Source: SIG578 sp045655125
GTDB taxonomy: Bacteria; Bacillota; Clostridia; Oscillospirales; Ruminococcaceae
Assembly (NCBI GenBank): GCA_045655125.1
Contig: JAZOOR010000006.1
Coordinates: forward strand, 1 to 16,111
Direction of reading: 5' to 3'
Length of the DNA stretch: 16,111 nt
The notes under the pieces were generated by a model. The model was not told the DNA's origin and ran no database searches. It saw only the letters and a list, made by a program, of their open reading frames with translations. Each line of letters begins with the position of its first letter. Positions within the stretch are counted from its first letter, which is position 1. Positions 6,382 through 15,302 of the stretch are shown piece after piece. The translations under genes were made by a program, and so were the position numbers.

Positions 6382-7329
6382 TTAATTCTTCTTTACTATT
6401 GCCTCTTTTGCAGATTTTGCAATAGTAGCCGCATCAAGACCAAAGAGCGGAATAAGCTTTGCAGCAGGGCCGGAATAACCAAACCTATCCTGAACTCCAA
6501 CCTTCACTACAGGAACAGGACAATTTCCAGCAACAACACCGCATACAGCCTCTCCAAGTCCACCGATTACGCTGTGCTCTTCTGCTGTAACAATAGCGCC
6601 GGTTTCCTTTGCTGCCTTGATAATGATTTCTTCATCAAGAGGTTTAATAGTATGAATATTGATAACTCTTGCGGAAATTCCCTCTGCTTTGAGAATTTCG
6701 TGAGCTTCAAGAGCCTCTGAAACCTCAAGACCTGTTGCTACGATTGTAACATCGGTACCCTCGCGAAGAAGCACGCCTTTTCCGATTTCAAATTTATAGC
6801 TCTCATCATTGATTACGGGAACAGCAAGTCTACCAAAACGCATATAAACAGGACCATTATGCTCGTATGCAGCCATAACTGCTTTCTTAGCCTCAACATC
6901 ATCGCTGGGATTGATTATAACCATACCTGGAATAGTTCTCATAAGAGCAATATCCTCGCAGCACTGATGGGTTGCACCATCTTCACCGACTGTAATACCT
7001 GCGTGTGTTGCACCAATTTTAACATTCATGTGAGGATAACCAATGGCGTTTCTGACTATTTCATATGCTCTTCCGGCAGCAAACATTGCAAAGGTGCTTG
7101 CAAAAGGAACGATGCCTGTAGTCGAAAGACCCGCGGCAATTCCCATCATATTTCCCTCTGCTATTCCACAGTCATAAAAACGCTCAGGAAATGCCTTTTT
7201 AAAACTACCAGTTTTGGTTGCGGCGGCAAGGTCAGCATCCAAAACAACGACATTATCATATTTTTTACCAAGCTCTACAAGAGCTTCGCCATAACTCTCA
7301 CGAGTTGCTCTTTTAATTACATCAGCCAT
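6382..7329 (-). CDS. Transketolase, C-terminal subunit
   Basis: With the preceding gene this forms a split transketolase, which moves two-carbon ketol units between sugar phosphates in the non-oxidative pentose phosphate pathway using thiamine diphosphate. The 315-residue protein holds the pyrimidine-binding domain with the cofactor-activating Glu58 in YDCGIAEGNMMGIAAG (52-67), and HAGITVGEDGATHQ (109-122). The C-terminal transketolase domain follows from about residue 190. Complete transketolases are about 660 residues; the two subunits here sum to 595 and cover the whole layout, so this is the known split form, not a broken gene. The ATG lies three bases after the N-subunit stop, with GGAGG inside the end of that gene, indicating coupled translation in equal amounts. 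A split 1-deoxyxylulose synthase or other related enzyme is much less likely. Confidence 0.93.
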   Translation of the reverse strand: MADVIKRATRESYGEALVELGKKYDNVVVLDADLAAATKTGSFKKAFPERFYDCGIAEGNMMGIAAGLSTTGIVPFASTFAMFAAGRAYEIVRNAIGYPHMNVKIGATHAGITVGEDGATHQCCEDIALMRTIPGMVIINPSDDVEAKKAVMAAYEHNGPVYMRFGRLAVPVINDESYKFEIGKGVLLREGTDVTIVATGLEVSEALEAHEILKAEGISARVINIHTIKPLDEEIIIKAAKETGAIVTAEEHSVIGGLGEAVCGVVAGNCPVPVVKVGVQDRFGYSGPAAKLIPLFGLDAATIAKSAKEAIVKKN

Positions 7330-7332
7330 TGT

Positions 7333-8175
7333 TTATGCCTCCATTTCCGCAAGAGCTGCTTTTAGCTCGTTTACTGCAATTTCATACTGTTCATCGTTAG
7401 GTGCTGCGCCATGCCACGAAACTGAATTTTCCATAAATGAAACACCTTTACCCTTAACACTCTTTTGAATAATAACAGTAGGCTTGCCTTTTGTATTGCG
7501 GGCAGTGTTAAGAGCGGCCTCTATCTCATCAAAGTTATGAGCATCAATGCAAATTACATTCCAGCCGAAAGCCTCAAACTTCTTATCAAAAGGCTCGGGT
7601 GAACAAACTTCGCCGAGAGAACCGTCAATCTGCAGTCCGTTGTAGTCAACTATTGCACATAGGTTATCAAGGTTTTTATTACCTGCAAACATTGCAGCCT
7701 CCCAAACCTGTCCCTCTTCACATTCACCATCGCCAAGAATGGTGTATACTCGATAATCTTTTCCATTTAATTTTGCACCGAGAGCCATTCCGCAAGCGGC
7801 AGAAATTCCCTGACCGAGCGAACCAGAGCTCATATCAACACCGGGAATACCCTTCATATCAGGATGTCCCTGCAAGCGGCTGCCAATCTGACGGAAGGTT
7901 TGAAGCTCTTCTTTGGGGAAATATCCTCTCTGAGCAAGTACAGAATACAGTGCCGGAGAGCAGTGTCCCTTAGAAAGAACAAGTCTGTCACGGTCAGCAT
8001 TCTTGGGGTCCTGAGGATTAATATTCATTTCGCAGAAATAAAGATATGTTATGAGATCTGCGATAGAAAGAGATCCGCCCGGATGGCCGGATTTTGCACT
8101 GTGAACAGCTTCGATAATTCCGAGTCTGACTTCACAGGCAGTTTTTTGCAGTTGTTTTTTTTGTGTTTCCTGCAT
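7333..8175 (-). CDS. Transketolase, N-terminal subunit
   Basis: Supplies the diphosphate-binding half of the split transketolase. The 280-residue product shows SGHPGGSLSIADL (29-41), KGHCSPALY (69-77) and the thiamine diphosphate motif from GDGE (148-151) to DYNG (177-180). The start is ATG at 8175: AGGAGG (8188-8183) stands seven bases upstream. A longer in-frame form from 8193 would include this ribosome binding site in the coding sequence and is rejected. The C subunit follows after three bases. It lies 45 bases downstream of the pseudouridine synthase stop; the gap contains a TATAAT (8206-8201) but no credible -35 box, so cotranscription from upstream is the simpler reading. Confidence 0.93.
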   Translation of the reverse strand: MQETQKKQLQKTACEVRLGIIEAVHSAKSGHPGGSLSIADLITYLYFCEMNINPQDPKNADRDRLVLSKGHCSPALYSVLAQRGYFPKEELQTFRQIGSRLQGHPDMKGIPGVDMSSGSLGQGISAACGMALGAKLNGKDYRVYTILGDGECEEGQVWEAAMFAGNKNLDNLCAIVDYNGLQIDGSLGEVCSPEPFDKKFEAFGWNVICIDAHNFDEIEAALNTARNTKGKPTVIIQKSVKGKGVSFMENSVSWHGAAPNDEQYEIAVNELKAALAEMEA

Positions 8176-8220
8176 AAAGAAACCTCCTGACAATGAAATA
8201 ATTATATGTACGCTTTAAAA

Positions 8221-9144
8221 CTAATCATTTCTAAGCGTTTTAATAAACTTAGTAAAATAATCCGGCAATGAACTGTCAAAAATTAGTTCATTGCCCGTTA
8301 CAGGATGTGTAAAGCCAAGCACCTTTGCGTGCAAACATTGTCCGCTAAGGGATTTAATAACCTTTTTAGGTCCATAAACCTCGTCACCTGCAATCGGGTG
8401 TCCGATACTTGCCATATGAACACGAATCTGATGAGTTCTACCAGTTTCAAGACGGCATTTTATATAAGTAAAATTCCCAAAACGCTCTATTACCTCATAA
8501 TGAGTTACTGCGTGTTTTGAATTAGAGAGAGTAACCGTCATTTGTTTTCTTTTAGTCGGATGACGGCCTATCGGCGCATTAACTGTTCCTTTATCAGCCA
8601 TTATATTACCATATACAATAGCATGATATTCTCGCTTAATACTATGCTCTGAAAACTGCTCAGATAGGCCAAAATGAGCCACATCGTTTTTAGCAACAAC
8701 CAAAAGACCGCTGGTATCTTTATCTATACGGTGTACAATTCCGGGACGGTTTACTCCGTTAATACCCGATAATTTTCCTTTACAATGAAAAAGCAGAGCA
8801 TTTACAAGGGTTCCATCGGTATTCCCTGCTGCTGGGTGAACAACCATTCCCTTAGGCTTGTTTATTACAAGAAGATCATCATCCTCATAAGCTATGTGGA
8901 GAGGAATATCCTGAGCGTTTATTTCAAGCTCAGTGTTTTCAGCAACAGAAACCTTGATAAAATCCCCTTTGCACAGCTTAAAGCTTTTAGAAACAGGCTT
9001 TTCATTAACGCATACAGAGCCATCAGTAATGATTTTCTGAACATAGCTTCGTGTAAAGCCTTCAAGCTTGTCAGATAAATAAGCATCTATTCGTACTGCT
9101 GAAGACTCATTGTCTACTATAAATTCAAATTCCTGCTTATTCAT
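8221..9144 (-). CDS. RluD-family 23S rRNA pseudouridine synthase
   Basis: Converts specific uridines of large-subunit rRNA to pseudouridine. The 307-residue protein begins with an S4 RNA-binding domain (about 15-75, RIDAYLSDKLEGFTRSYVQ) followed by the catalytic domain. Family motifs are DDDLLVINKPKGMVVHP (88-104), the catalytic signature HRIDKDTSGLLVVAK with Asp141, and the later RTHQIRVHMASIGHPIAGD. It resembles RluD and B. subtilis YlyB; YlyB is the usual neighbour downstream of lspA, and the same order appears here. The exact target uridines cannot be told from sequence. Its start overlaps the end of lspA by eight bases, implying translational coupling. Confidence 0.93.
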   Translation of the reverse strand: MNKQEFEFIVDNESSAVRIDAYLSDKLEGFTRSYVQKIITDGSVCVNEKPVSKSFKLCKGDFIKVSVAENTELEINAQDIPLHIAYEDDDLLVINKPKGMVVHPAAGNTDGTLVNALLFHCKGKLSGINGVNRPGIVHRIDKDTSGLLVVAKNDVAHFGLSEQFSEHSIKREYHAIVYGNIMADKGTVNAPIGRHPTKRKQMTVTLSNSKHAVTHYEVIERFGNFTYIKCRLETGRTHQIRVHMASIGHPIAGDEVYGPKKVIKSLSGQCLHAKVLGFTHPVTGNELIFDSSLPDYFTKFIKTLRND

Positions 9145-9658
9145 CTTTAGAATCCTCTATTTCTTTGGCCTTTTTACCATCAAAAAAGAAAAGATAAACA
9201 ACAAGCATAACAGTCCCTATGGTTATACAGCAGTCAGCGAAGTTAAATACCGCAAAATCAATAAGACAGAAGTCGATATAATCAATTACTTTTCCTTGGA
9301 AAATAATATCTCCATTAAAAAATCTGTCAATAAGATTTCCAATTCCGCCCGAAATTATAAGTCCAAGTGAGCTAAGTAAAAGGATGTGCGTGGATTTGTT
9401 TGAAACAAATAGATAAATCAGAGCAGCCATAATAACAGATGTGACTCCGCAAAGTATCCAGGACTGACCTGACAAGAGGCTGAAAGCTGCGCCCTCATTT
9501 AAAACATAAGTAATGTGCAGTACATTGTTTAAAATAGGAATAGATTCATTAAGCTGCATACTGTTTGCAACAACAAATTTTATCAGTTGATCTACAAAAA
9601 CAAACAAAAGAGATACTGCCGCGATAATATATTTAGTTTTATTTACAGCAAGTTTCAT
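9137..9658 (-). CDS. lspA: Lipoprotein signal peptidase (signal peptidase II)
   Basis: An aspartyl membrane protease that cleaves the signal peptide of prolipoproteins after lipid attachment to the +1 cysteine. The 173-residue protein has four hydrophobic segments and the conserved blocks VDQLIKF (22-28), NEGAAFSLL (54-62), GGIGNLIDRFF (104-114, catalytic Asp111) and FAVFNFADCCI (135-145, catalytic Asp142). The C-terminus is short and charged. The ATG at 9658 has no close ribosome binding site; a GAAGGGAAG lies about 15 bases upstream, so initiation may be weak. It follows the hairpin after ileS and overlaps the pseudouridine synthase gene downstream. Confidence 0.95.
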   Translation of the reverse strand: MKLAVNKTKYIIAAVSLLFVFVDQLIKFVVANSMQLNESIPILNNVLHITYVLNEGAAFSLLSGQSWILCGVTSVIMAALIYLFVSNKSTHILLLSSLGLIISGGIGNLIDRFFNGDIIFQGKVIDYIDFCLIDFAVFNFADCCITIGTVMLVVYLFFFDGKKAKEIEDSKDE

Positions 9659-9687
9659 ATTAACGGCAAAATCTTCCCTTCATTTTC

Positions 9688-9723
9688 AAAACATCAGGGC
9701 ACAGAAATTATCTGAGCCCTGAT
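9688..9723 (-). terminator. Hairpin, probable terminator or attenuator between ileS and lspA
   Basis: An 8-bp stem (ATCAGGGC/GCCCTGAT, 9693-9700 with 9716-9723) extends past one mismatch by four more pairs (9702-9705 with 9711-9714) to a 5-base loop. On the minus strand it is followed by TGTTTTG, a short T-run only, so termination may be partial and let lspA be read through. No separate lspA promoter is apparent in the 30 bases that remain. Confidence 0.6.
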
Positions 9724-9739
9724 ATTAAACATTTTAGAA

Positions 9740-12526
9740 TTATTTTATTACAGAGGCGCAGCGTTCACAAATATCGGGATGAGCCGAATCATTTCCAACA
9801 CTGTCGCTGTAAGTCCAGCAGCGAGCGCACTTGCAGCCCTCTGCCTTTTTGCTCTCTATTCCGAGACCTGCAAAATCCTCATCCTCTTCTCCGCCGGTAC
9901 CATTTACAAGGGAAACCTTGGAAACAATGAGAACCTGAGGAAGAATAGCTTTAACATCAGAAAGGAAATCAAGGAGCTCGCCCTGTGCATAAAGTGTCAC
10001 CTCAGCATCGAGTGAAGAACCAATAACCTTCTGAGCTCTCAGCTGCTCAAGCTGCTTTTTAACTGCATCCTTTACAGAGTTTATTCTATCCCATTTTTCC
10101 ATAAAACCTTCAGGAACACTAAGGTTTTCTTTTCTGGGCATATCATTGAGAAGGACGTGCTCTGTATTTTCTCCCTCAAGGTGAGGCATACTCTCCCAGA
10201 TTTCCTGAGATGTAAATGCAAGAATGGGAGCTATAAGCTTCGTGAGAGAATTTAAGATAATATACATTGCGCTCTGTGCAGCTTTTCTTGAGGTGCCGTC
10301 AGTTTCATCGCAATAAAGTCTATCCTTGAGTACATCAAGATAGAAGTTGGACATATCAATAACACAGAAATTGCGAACCGAATGATAAACCTGATGGAAT
10401 TCAAAGGCATCATATGCAGCGGCAACCTTTTCTTTAAGCTCCTCAAGCTTTTTAAGCGCCCACTTATCAATATCCTGCATATCATCAAATTTAACTATAT
10501 CTTTTGCAGGGTCAAAATCAAAGATATTTCCAAGAATATATCTTGCAGTATTACGAATTTTACGATATCCCTCAGAAAGCTGTTTGAGAATATCTTTTGA
10601 AATTCTGATATCTGCGTGATAGTCAGATGATGCAACCCAAAGTCTCAGAATATCCGCACCGTAATCATCCAAGATTTCTTCGGCGAGAATACCGTTTCCA
10701 AGGGATTTAGACATCTTTTTACCTTCACCGTCAACAACCCAGCCGTGTGTGCAAACAGCCTTGTAAGGAGCTTTTGAGCACCAAGCAACCGAAGTCAGAA
10801 GTGAGGACTGGAACCAACCACGATACTGGTCAGCACCCTCTAAATACAGATCTGCAGGCCATCCCTGCCCCTCTCTCTGCTGCAATACTGCGGCGTGAGA
10901 AACACCGGAGTCAAACCATACATCCATTATATCTGTTTCCTTGGTAAATACATCGTGACCACACTCGCTGCAAACAGTTCCCTTGGGAAGAATATCGGCA
11001 GCATCGGTTGTATACCATGCATCTGAACCGTGTTTACGGAACAGCTCAGAAACAGCTTTGATACTTTCTTTATTTATATGCTCTTTACCGCACTTTTCAC
11101 AGTAGAAAATAGGAATAGGAACACCCCAAGTACGCTGACGAGAAATGCACCAGTCACTTCTGTCGCGAACCATTCCTTTAATGCGCTCCTCGCCCCATTC
11201 AGGAATCCACTGTACACCCTCAATAGCTTTGATAGCCGCATCTTTAAATCCGTCAATAGAACAGAACCACTGTTTTGTAGCTCTGAACAGAACGGGATCT
11301 TTACAACGCCAGCAGTGAGGATACTGGTGAATGATTTTCTGAATAGCGAAAAGGCTACCTGTATCTTCAAGGTGCTGTGCGATAGCCTTATTTGCGTCAT
11401 CGGTTGAAAGACCTGCAAACTGTCCTGCTTCTTCTGTCATAAAGCCTTTGGAGTCAACAGGAACAACAATAGGAATCTGAGGATAGTTGCGGCAAACCTC
11501 AAAGTCCTCAACACCGTGACCGGGAGCTGTATGAACGCAGCCTGTACCACTCTCTAATGTAACGTGATTTCCAACAATTACAAGAGATGTTCTGTCAATA
11601 AATGGATGAGCAGTTTCAATAAGCTCAAGCTCACTACCCTTTGCACGAGCAATTATCTCGTACTCTTCAATTCCTGCTGCTTCAACAGTAGGTTTAATGA
11701 GCTCCTCGGCAATAACATAAATTTCATCGTTGGCTTTAACGAAAGCATAGGTATACTCGGGCCCTATGCAAATTGCAACATTGGCAGGAAGTGTCCAAGT
11801 GGTTGTAGTCCAGATAACAAACTTTGTCTTGGAAGGATCAACACCGAGTGCTGAAAGCTTGCCTTTATCATCGGTTACCTGAAATTTAACATAGATTGAA
11901 TAACAAGGGTCCTCAGAATACTCAATTTCGGCCTCTGCGAGAGCTGTTTCACAGGTAGGACACCAGTAAACAGGCTTAAGTCCTTTATAAATATAACCCT
12001 TTTCAGCCATATCGCCAAAAATTTCAATCTGCTTTGCCTCAAATTCAGGTTTAAGAGTGAGATAAGGATCAGCATAATCACCGATTGAACCTAAACGCTT
12101 AAACTGATTGCGCTGATTATCAACATAAGAAAGTGCAAACTCTCTGCAATGCTTTCTCAAATCAACGGGAGAAAGCACCGCTCTGTCAACACCTATTTTC
12201 TTAATAGCTTTAAGCTCGATAGGAAGACCGTGAGTATCCCATCCGGGAATATACGGAGCGCAGTAGCCCGACATATTCTTATATTTAACAATAAAGTCTT
12301 TAAGAACCTTATTAAGCGCTGTTCCGAGATGAATATCGCCGTTTGCATACGGAGGTCCGTCGTGCAGAATGTACTGAGGTTTTCCCTCGTTCTTTTTTAT
12401 AATTTTAGCGTAAATATTCTGCTCATCAACCTTTGCAAACTGCTCGGGCTCTCTCTGCGGAAGACCTGCCCTCATAGCAAATTCGGTTTTGGGCAGATTC
12501 AGTGTCTGGTTATAATCCTGTGACAT
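9740..12526 (-). CDS. ileS: Isoleucine-tRNA ligase
   Basis: Charges tRNA-Ile with isoleucine in the cytoplasm and edits misactivated valine. The 928-residue class I synthetase has DGPPYANGDIHLGT (56-69) with the HIGH-type signature as HLGT, PGWDTHGLPIE (94-104), the editing-domain motifs TWTLPAN (243-249) and GTGCVHTAPGHG (327-338), and KMSKS (604-608). Two C-terminal cysteine pairs, CARC (900-903) and CERC (920-923), form the zinc site typical of the bacterial type (IleS1) as opposed to the eukaryote-like IleS2 type. The start ATG follows GAGGAGAG. It starts 25 bases after the divIVA stop, leaving no room for a T-box leader directly upstream; the divIVA-ileS-lspA order resembles that of other Firmicutes. 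Confidence 0.97.
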   Translation of the reverse strand: MSQDYNQTLNLPKTEFAMRAGLPQREPEQFAKVDEQNIYAKIIKKNEGKPQYILHDGPPYANGDIHLGTALNKVLKDFIVKYKNMSGYCAPYIPGWDTHGLPIELKAIKKIGVDRAVLSPVDLRKHCREFALSYVDNQRNQFKRLGSIGDYADPYLTLKPEFEAKQIEIFGDMAEKGYIYKGLKPVYWCPTCETALAEAEIEYSEDPCYSIYVKFQVTDDKGKLSALGVDPSKTKFVIWTTTTWTLPANVAICIGPEYTYAFVKANDEIYVIAEELIKPTVEAAGIEEYEIIARAKGSELELIETAHPFIDRTSLVIVGNHVTLESGTGCVHTAPGHGVEDFEVCRNYPQIPIVVPVDSKGFMTEEAGQFAGLSTDDANKAIAQHLEDTGSLFAIQKIIHQYPHCWRCKDPVLFRATKQWFCSIDGFKDAAIKAIEGVQWIPEWGEERIKGMVRDRSDWCISRQRTWGVPIPIFYCEKCGKEHINKESIKAVSELFRKHGSDAWYTTDAADILPKGTVCSECGHDVFTKETDIMDVWFDSGVSHAAVLQQREGQGWPADLYLEGADQYRGWFQSSLLTSVAWCSKAPYKAVCTHGWVVDGEGKKMSKSLGNGILAEEILDDYGADILRLWVASSDYHADIRISKDILKQLSEGYRKIRNTARYILGNIFDFDPAKDIVKFDDMQDIDKWALKKLEELKEKVAAAYDAFEFHQVYHSVRNFCVIDMSNFYLDVLKDRLYCDETDGTSRKAAQSAMYIILNSLTKLIAPILAFTSQEIWESMPHLEGENTEHVLLNDMPRKENLSVPEGFMEKWDRINSVKDAVKKQLEQLRAQKVIGSSLDAEVTLYAQGELLDFLSDVKAILPQVLIVSKVSLVNGTGGEEDEDFAGLGIESKKAEGCKCARCWTYSDSVGNDSAHPDICERCASVIK

Positions 12527-12551
12527 TTTGTTCTCTCCTCAAAGTGAATGT

Positions 12552-13307
12552 TTATTTTTTTGCATCATCGTTCAGGTCATAACCATCGCCGAATTTCAGC
12601 GGACCGAACTTAGATTCTTTAGTATCATTATCTTCAAAACGGCTGAACTTAAATCCGCCGCTTATTTTAAAGCCATCTTCTTCCTGCTTTTCTTCAACAA
12701 TGTTTTCAGCAGGTTTTTCTTCTGCGGTTTTTTCAGCTATTGGGACCTCTTTTTCTACAATCACCTCTTGCTCTACGGGAGCATTTTCAACAGCCTCAAC
12801 GACCGGCTCAGCGGGAGCTTCTACCTTAGGCTCGATTATTTCTTCCTCGGTCTCAGCACGCTCAACCTCAGGAAGACTCTTAATCATATCAATGTGAGAA
12901 TTATACATTGTGAGCATCTTGGTTCTGAAAGAATCAACCTCGCGCTTCATTTTATTAAGAATAACTTCCTCGCGCTTTACTTCTTCCTTAACATTCTTGA
13001 CGATATTTTCTGATTTTATTGTTGCATCACGCATCATAATTTCAGCGCGATTCTTAGCCTCTTTAAGAATACTGTCTCCAAGCTTCTGAGCACCTAAAAG
13101 AGCCTGACGAAGACTGTCTTCCTCGTTTCTGTATTCCTCGATTTTATTTGCTAAAACAACAAGCTTTTTCTCAGTTTCAGCCTTTTCATTTTCAAGATTA
13201 GATATGCAATCAATTATCTCATTTAAAAAGTTTTCTACATCCTCAACCTTATAACCAAAGGCAGATTTTTCAAATTTTTTGTTTTTAATTTCAGAAATTG
13301 TCAGCAC
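12552..13307 (-). CDS. divIVA: DivIVA-domain cell division/polarity protein
   Basis: DivIVA proteins gather at negatively curved membrane, at division sites and poles, and recruit other factors. The 251-residue product begins MLTISEIKNKKFEKSAFGYK, matching the membrane-binding N-terminal domain (the LT..dI.nk.F..s..GY pattern), and continues FLNEIIDCISNLENEKAE into long coiled coil (about 30-150). The tail (about 155-215) is rich in Glu, Pro and Val, likely disordered, and the last 35 residues are glycine/phenylalanine containing. It is longer than B. subtilis DivIVA (164 residues) because of this tail. The start is GTG at 13307 with GGGAGG upstream. It lies 15 bases after ylmH and 25 before ileS. 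Confidence 0.92.
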   Translation of the reverse strand: MLTISEIKNKKFEKSAFGYKVEDVENFLNEIIDCISNLENEKAETEKKLVVLANKIEEYRNEEDSLRQALLGAQKLGDSILKEAKNRAEIMMRDATIKSENIVKNVKEEVKREEVILNKMKREVDSFRTKMLTMYNSHIDMIKSLPEVERAETEEEIIEPKVEAPAEPVVEAVENAPVEQEVIVEKEVPIAEKTAEEKPAENIVEEKQEEDGFKISGGFKFSRFEDNDTKESKFGPLKFGDGYDLNDDAKK

Positions 13308-13322
13308 AAAAAGGCCTCCCTG

Positions 13323-14096
13323 TTAAATAAATTTTTTGTATTGAAGAACTAGTCTTCCTTTTTTTGTTCTTGATTTACATGAGCCTATAATAAATTTACC
13401 AAAAGAACGAATTGACAATACATCATCGCAATTTATATTTTTAGAACAAGATGTAATTGTCTCGTGATTAACCATAACGCGCTCAGAAGCGACAAGTTTT
13501 GCACTGTCTGCCCTGCTTTTACCTGTTAACGCAGCAACAACACAATCAAGCCTCATAGATGAAACAATTACAGTGTTTTCTTCAAAACGCTCTTGAGAAA
13601 ACACTATTTCTTCTCCCGAACATTCTGTTATATTGACACCTACATTTCCAATCTTGGAGATACTATCAATAATATGGTCGCACATCGAGCTTTGAACTAT
13701 TAAATAGCTCTTTTTTTCTCCGACTATTATGTCTCCGATAATCTCGCGTTTAATTCCCAATGACATAAGACTTCCTAAAAAATCGCGATGTGTAAGCGGC
13801 CTTTTATGTAACACACAAAGATATGCTATCGGAAATTCTGAGTTTCTTTCAGAAACGTAATCGGGAAAAACGCCGAACATTTTTCGCTCGGCGCCATCAT
13901 ATCCTCCAAACATTGTGAAAGAATCGGGAGATATACCCAAAGAAACAAACATGGCAATTTTTTGCTGTCTTAAATCAAGGAAACCACTGAACTTAGGAAT
14001 GTTGTTTCTTTCGCAAAGATGGCAGCAATCCTCAATTTTTGCAGCAAAAACCGTTTCCTCTCGACTAAGGTGCAGTTGACTTAAGCAGTCGCTCAT
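13323..14096 (-). CDS. ylmH: YlmH, S4-domain RNA-binding protein
   Basis: A 257-residue YlmH-family protein. The N-terminal domain shows FSGFLDLRQQKIA (36-48), FGGYDGAERKMFGVFPDY (63-80) and LTHRDFLGSLMSLGIKREI (101-119); the C-terminal S4 domain (about 179-245) shows SSMRLDCVVAALTGKSRADS. In B. subtilis YlmH has been linked to ribosome-associated quality control, where it can stand in for RqcP on stalled 50S particles; older work placed the family near cell division only by its gene position. The start ATG lies three bases after the sepF stop without a clear ribosome binding site, so translation is probably coupled to sepF. Confidence 0.92.
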   Translation of the reverse strand: MSDCLSQLHLSREETVFAAKIEDCCHLCERNNIPKFSGFLDLRQQKIAMFVSLGISPDSFTMFGGYDGAERKMFGVFPDYVSERNSEFPIAYLCVLHKRPLTHRDFLGSLMSLGIKREIIGDIIVGEKKSYLIVQSSMCDHIIDSISKIGNVGVNITECSGEEIVFSQERFEENTVIVSSMRLDCVVAALTGKSRADSAKLVASERVMVNHETITSCSKNINCDDVLSIRSFGKFIIGSCKSRTKKGRLVLQYKKFI

Positions 14097-14099
14097 ATC

Positions 14100-14549
14100 T
14101 TAGAAATATACACCGCTGTTTTCTAATTCATCAAGGAGGTCACCCTCAATAGCAACATTATAAGGTGTAATGATGAATGTAGAGTTTGCAACGCGCTTTA
14201 TCTGACCGTGATTTGCGTATGCAACACCACTTAAGAAGTCGATAAGCCTTCTGCAAACATCCTTGTTGGTGGATTCAAGATTAAGAACAACGGTTCTCTT
14301 AGAATTGAGGTGGTCAGCGATTGTGCGGGCATCCTCAAAGCGCTCAGGCTTTACAAGAATAACCTGAAGCTGAGTTGTTGCGTGAATATTTACAACACGA
14401 TTACGATTGTTCTTTTCGTTTCCGTAAGATACGGTTGTATCATCATATTCGCTGTCGGTGTTGCGAATTAAATCTTCACCAAATCCGTCTCTTTCAATTT
14501 CTAACTGCTCATCCTCAGCATCGCCAAATAATTTTCCGAAAATTCCCAT
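14100..14549 (-). CDS. sepF: Cell division protein SepF
   Basis: SepF anchors FtsZ filaments to the membrane and shapes the septum. The 149-residue protein begins MGIFGKLFG, the expected membrane-binding amphipathic helix, followed by an acidic, poorly ordered linker (10-50) and the SepF core (about 55-140) with LQVILVKPERFEDARTIAD, KRTVVLNLE and RRLIDFLSGVAYANHGQI. The length fits the family (about 150). GAGAGG stands upstream of the start ATG. It sits in the usual Firmicute division cluster between ylmE and ylmH. ftsZ and ftsA are not in the window. Confidence 0.95.
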   Translation of the reverse strand: MGIFGKLFGDAEDEQLEIERDGFGEDLIRNTDSEYDDTTVSYGNEKNNRNRVVNIHATTQLQVILVKPERFEDARTIADHLNSKRTVVLNLESTNKDVCRRLIDFLSGVAYANHGQIKRVANSTFIITPYNVAIEGDLLDELENSGVYF

Positions 14550-14588
14550 TTTTTAAACCTCTCTTTCTATAATTTTAAAAACACTAAG

Positions 14589-15302
14589 TTAACGATATTG
14601 TCTTTGTCCGAAAAGGGCTGATCCTATCCGAACAATATTTGCTCCCATTTCGATGGCAGCCTCATAATCTTGTGACATTCCCATCGAAAGATAGTCCATA
14701 TATACATTATCTATGTTTTTAGCTCTAATGTCAATAAATATTTGTCTAAGTCTTGAAAAATAACGCAAACTATCTGATTTTTTTTCACAAATTGGCGGAA
14801 TTGACATTATTCCACGCACCCTGACGCCATCAAGTATAGAAATTTCATCAACAAGTTCAAGTGCCTCTTGCGGACTTGTCCCCGACTTTGATGCTTCCTC
14901 ACCTATGTTTATTTCAACAAGAATATCCATTATAAGATTATTCTTAACAGCATTTTTACTTATTTCGGTTGCAAGCTTTACGCTATCAACCGACTGTATC
15001 ATACTGACCTTGTCTATTATATACTTAACCTTGTTGGTTTGCAGGTGCCCGATAAACTGCACCTCACAGCCACTATTATAGTTATCCTTTTTATCAAGAT
15101 ATTCCTGAACACGATTTTCTCCCAAAAGGTCAACCCCGTTATCAATAGCAACATTAACAAGTTCGGGAGCAACTGTTTTTGTGACCGCCATAAGACGAAT
15201 ATCACTTTCATTTCTGCCGCTTTTTTCTGCTGCCACAGCTATGTTGTTACGGATTATCTTAAGATTTTCAATGACAGCTATATCAGAGGTTCTTTCCGTC
15301 AT
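14589..15302 (-). CDS. ylmE: YggS/YlmE-family pyridoxal phosphate homeostasis protein
   Basis: A single-domain PLP-binding protein of the alanine racemase N-terminal fold, with no known racemase activity, that keeps PLP and amino-acid pools balanced. The 237-residue protein has MAVTKTV with the PLP-binding Lys42, LLGENRVQEYLDK, VQFIGHLQTNKVKYI, VDILVEINIGEEASKSG-like segment (read here as MDILVEINIGEEASKSG), GVRVRGIMSIPP and LSMGMSQDYEAAIEMGANIV with the phosphate-binding RIGSALFG at the end. The start ATG at 15302 lies inside the last codons of the HlyD-like gene (20-base overlap), with AAAGGA upstream. It is a standard neighbour of sepF. Confidence 0.94.
   Translation of the reverse strand: MTERTSDIAVIENLKIIRNNIAVAAEKSGRNESDIRLMAVTKTVAPELVNVAIDNGVDLLGENRVQEYLDKKDNYNSGCEVQFIGHLQTNKVKYIIDKVSMIQSVDSVKLATEISKNAVKNNLIMDILVEINIGEEASKSGTSPQEALELVDEISILDGVRVRGIMSIPPICEKKSDSLRYFSRLRQIFIDIRAKNIDNVYMDYLSMGMSQDYEAAIEMGANIVRIGSALFGQRQYR

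Noticed and set aside
6859..7365. Plus-strand open frame of 168 codons opposite the transketolase C subunit
   Set aside because: It lies wholly over a clear transketolase frame, has cysteine- and serine-rich sequence without any recognisable domain, and has no ribosome binding site.
7333..8175. Split transketolase as a frameshifted pseudogene
   Set aside because: Each half has its own ribosome binding site and complete domain ends, and two-subunit transketolases are well known in Firmicutes and other groups.
8201..8229. TATAAT before the transketolase N subunit as a separate promoter
   Set aside because: No -35 box better than three of six matches (ATGATT, 16-base spacing) and no extended -10. 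In AT-rich sequence a lone TATAAT is expected by chance.
8205..8245. Imperfect inverted repeat (AACGCTT ... AAAGCGT) after the pseudouridine synthase as a terminator
   Set aside because: Only about six pairs with a loop of some 17 bases and no T-run after it.
9740..12526. HLGT instead of HIGH in IleS as a sign of an inactive enzyme
   Set aside because: The surrounding motif is intact and the fourth position of the signature varies in class I synthetases; KMSKS, editing motifs and the zinc site are all present.
12528..13013. Plus-strand open frame of 161 codons opposite divIVA
   Set aside because: Phe- and Leu-rich translation is what the complement of Glu/Lys-rich coiled-coil codons gives. 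DivIVA on the other strand explains the sequence.
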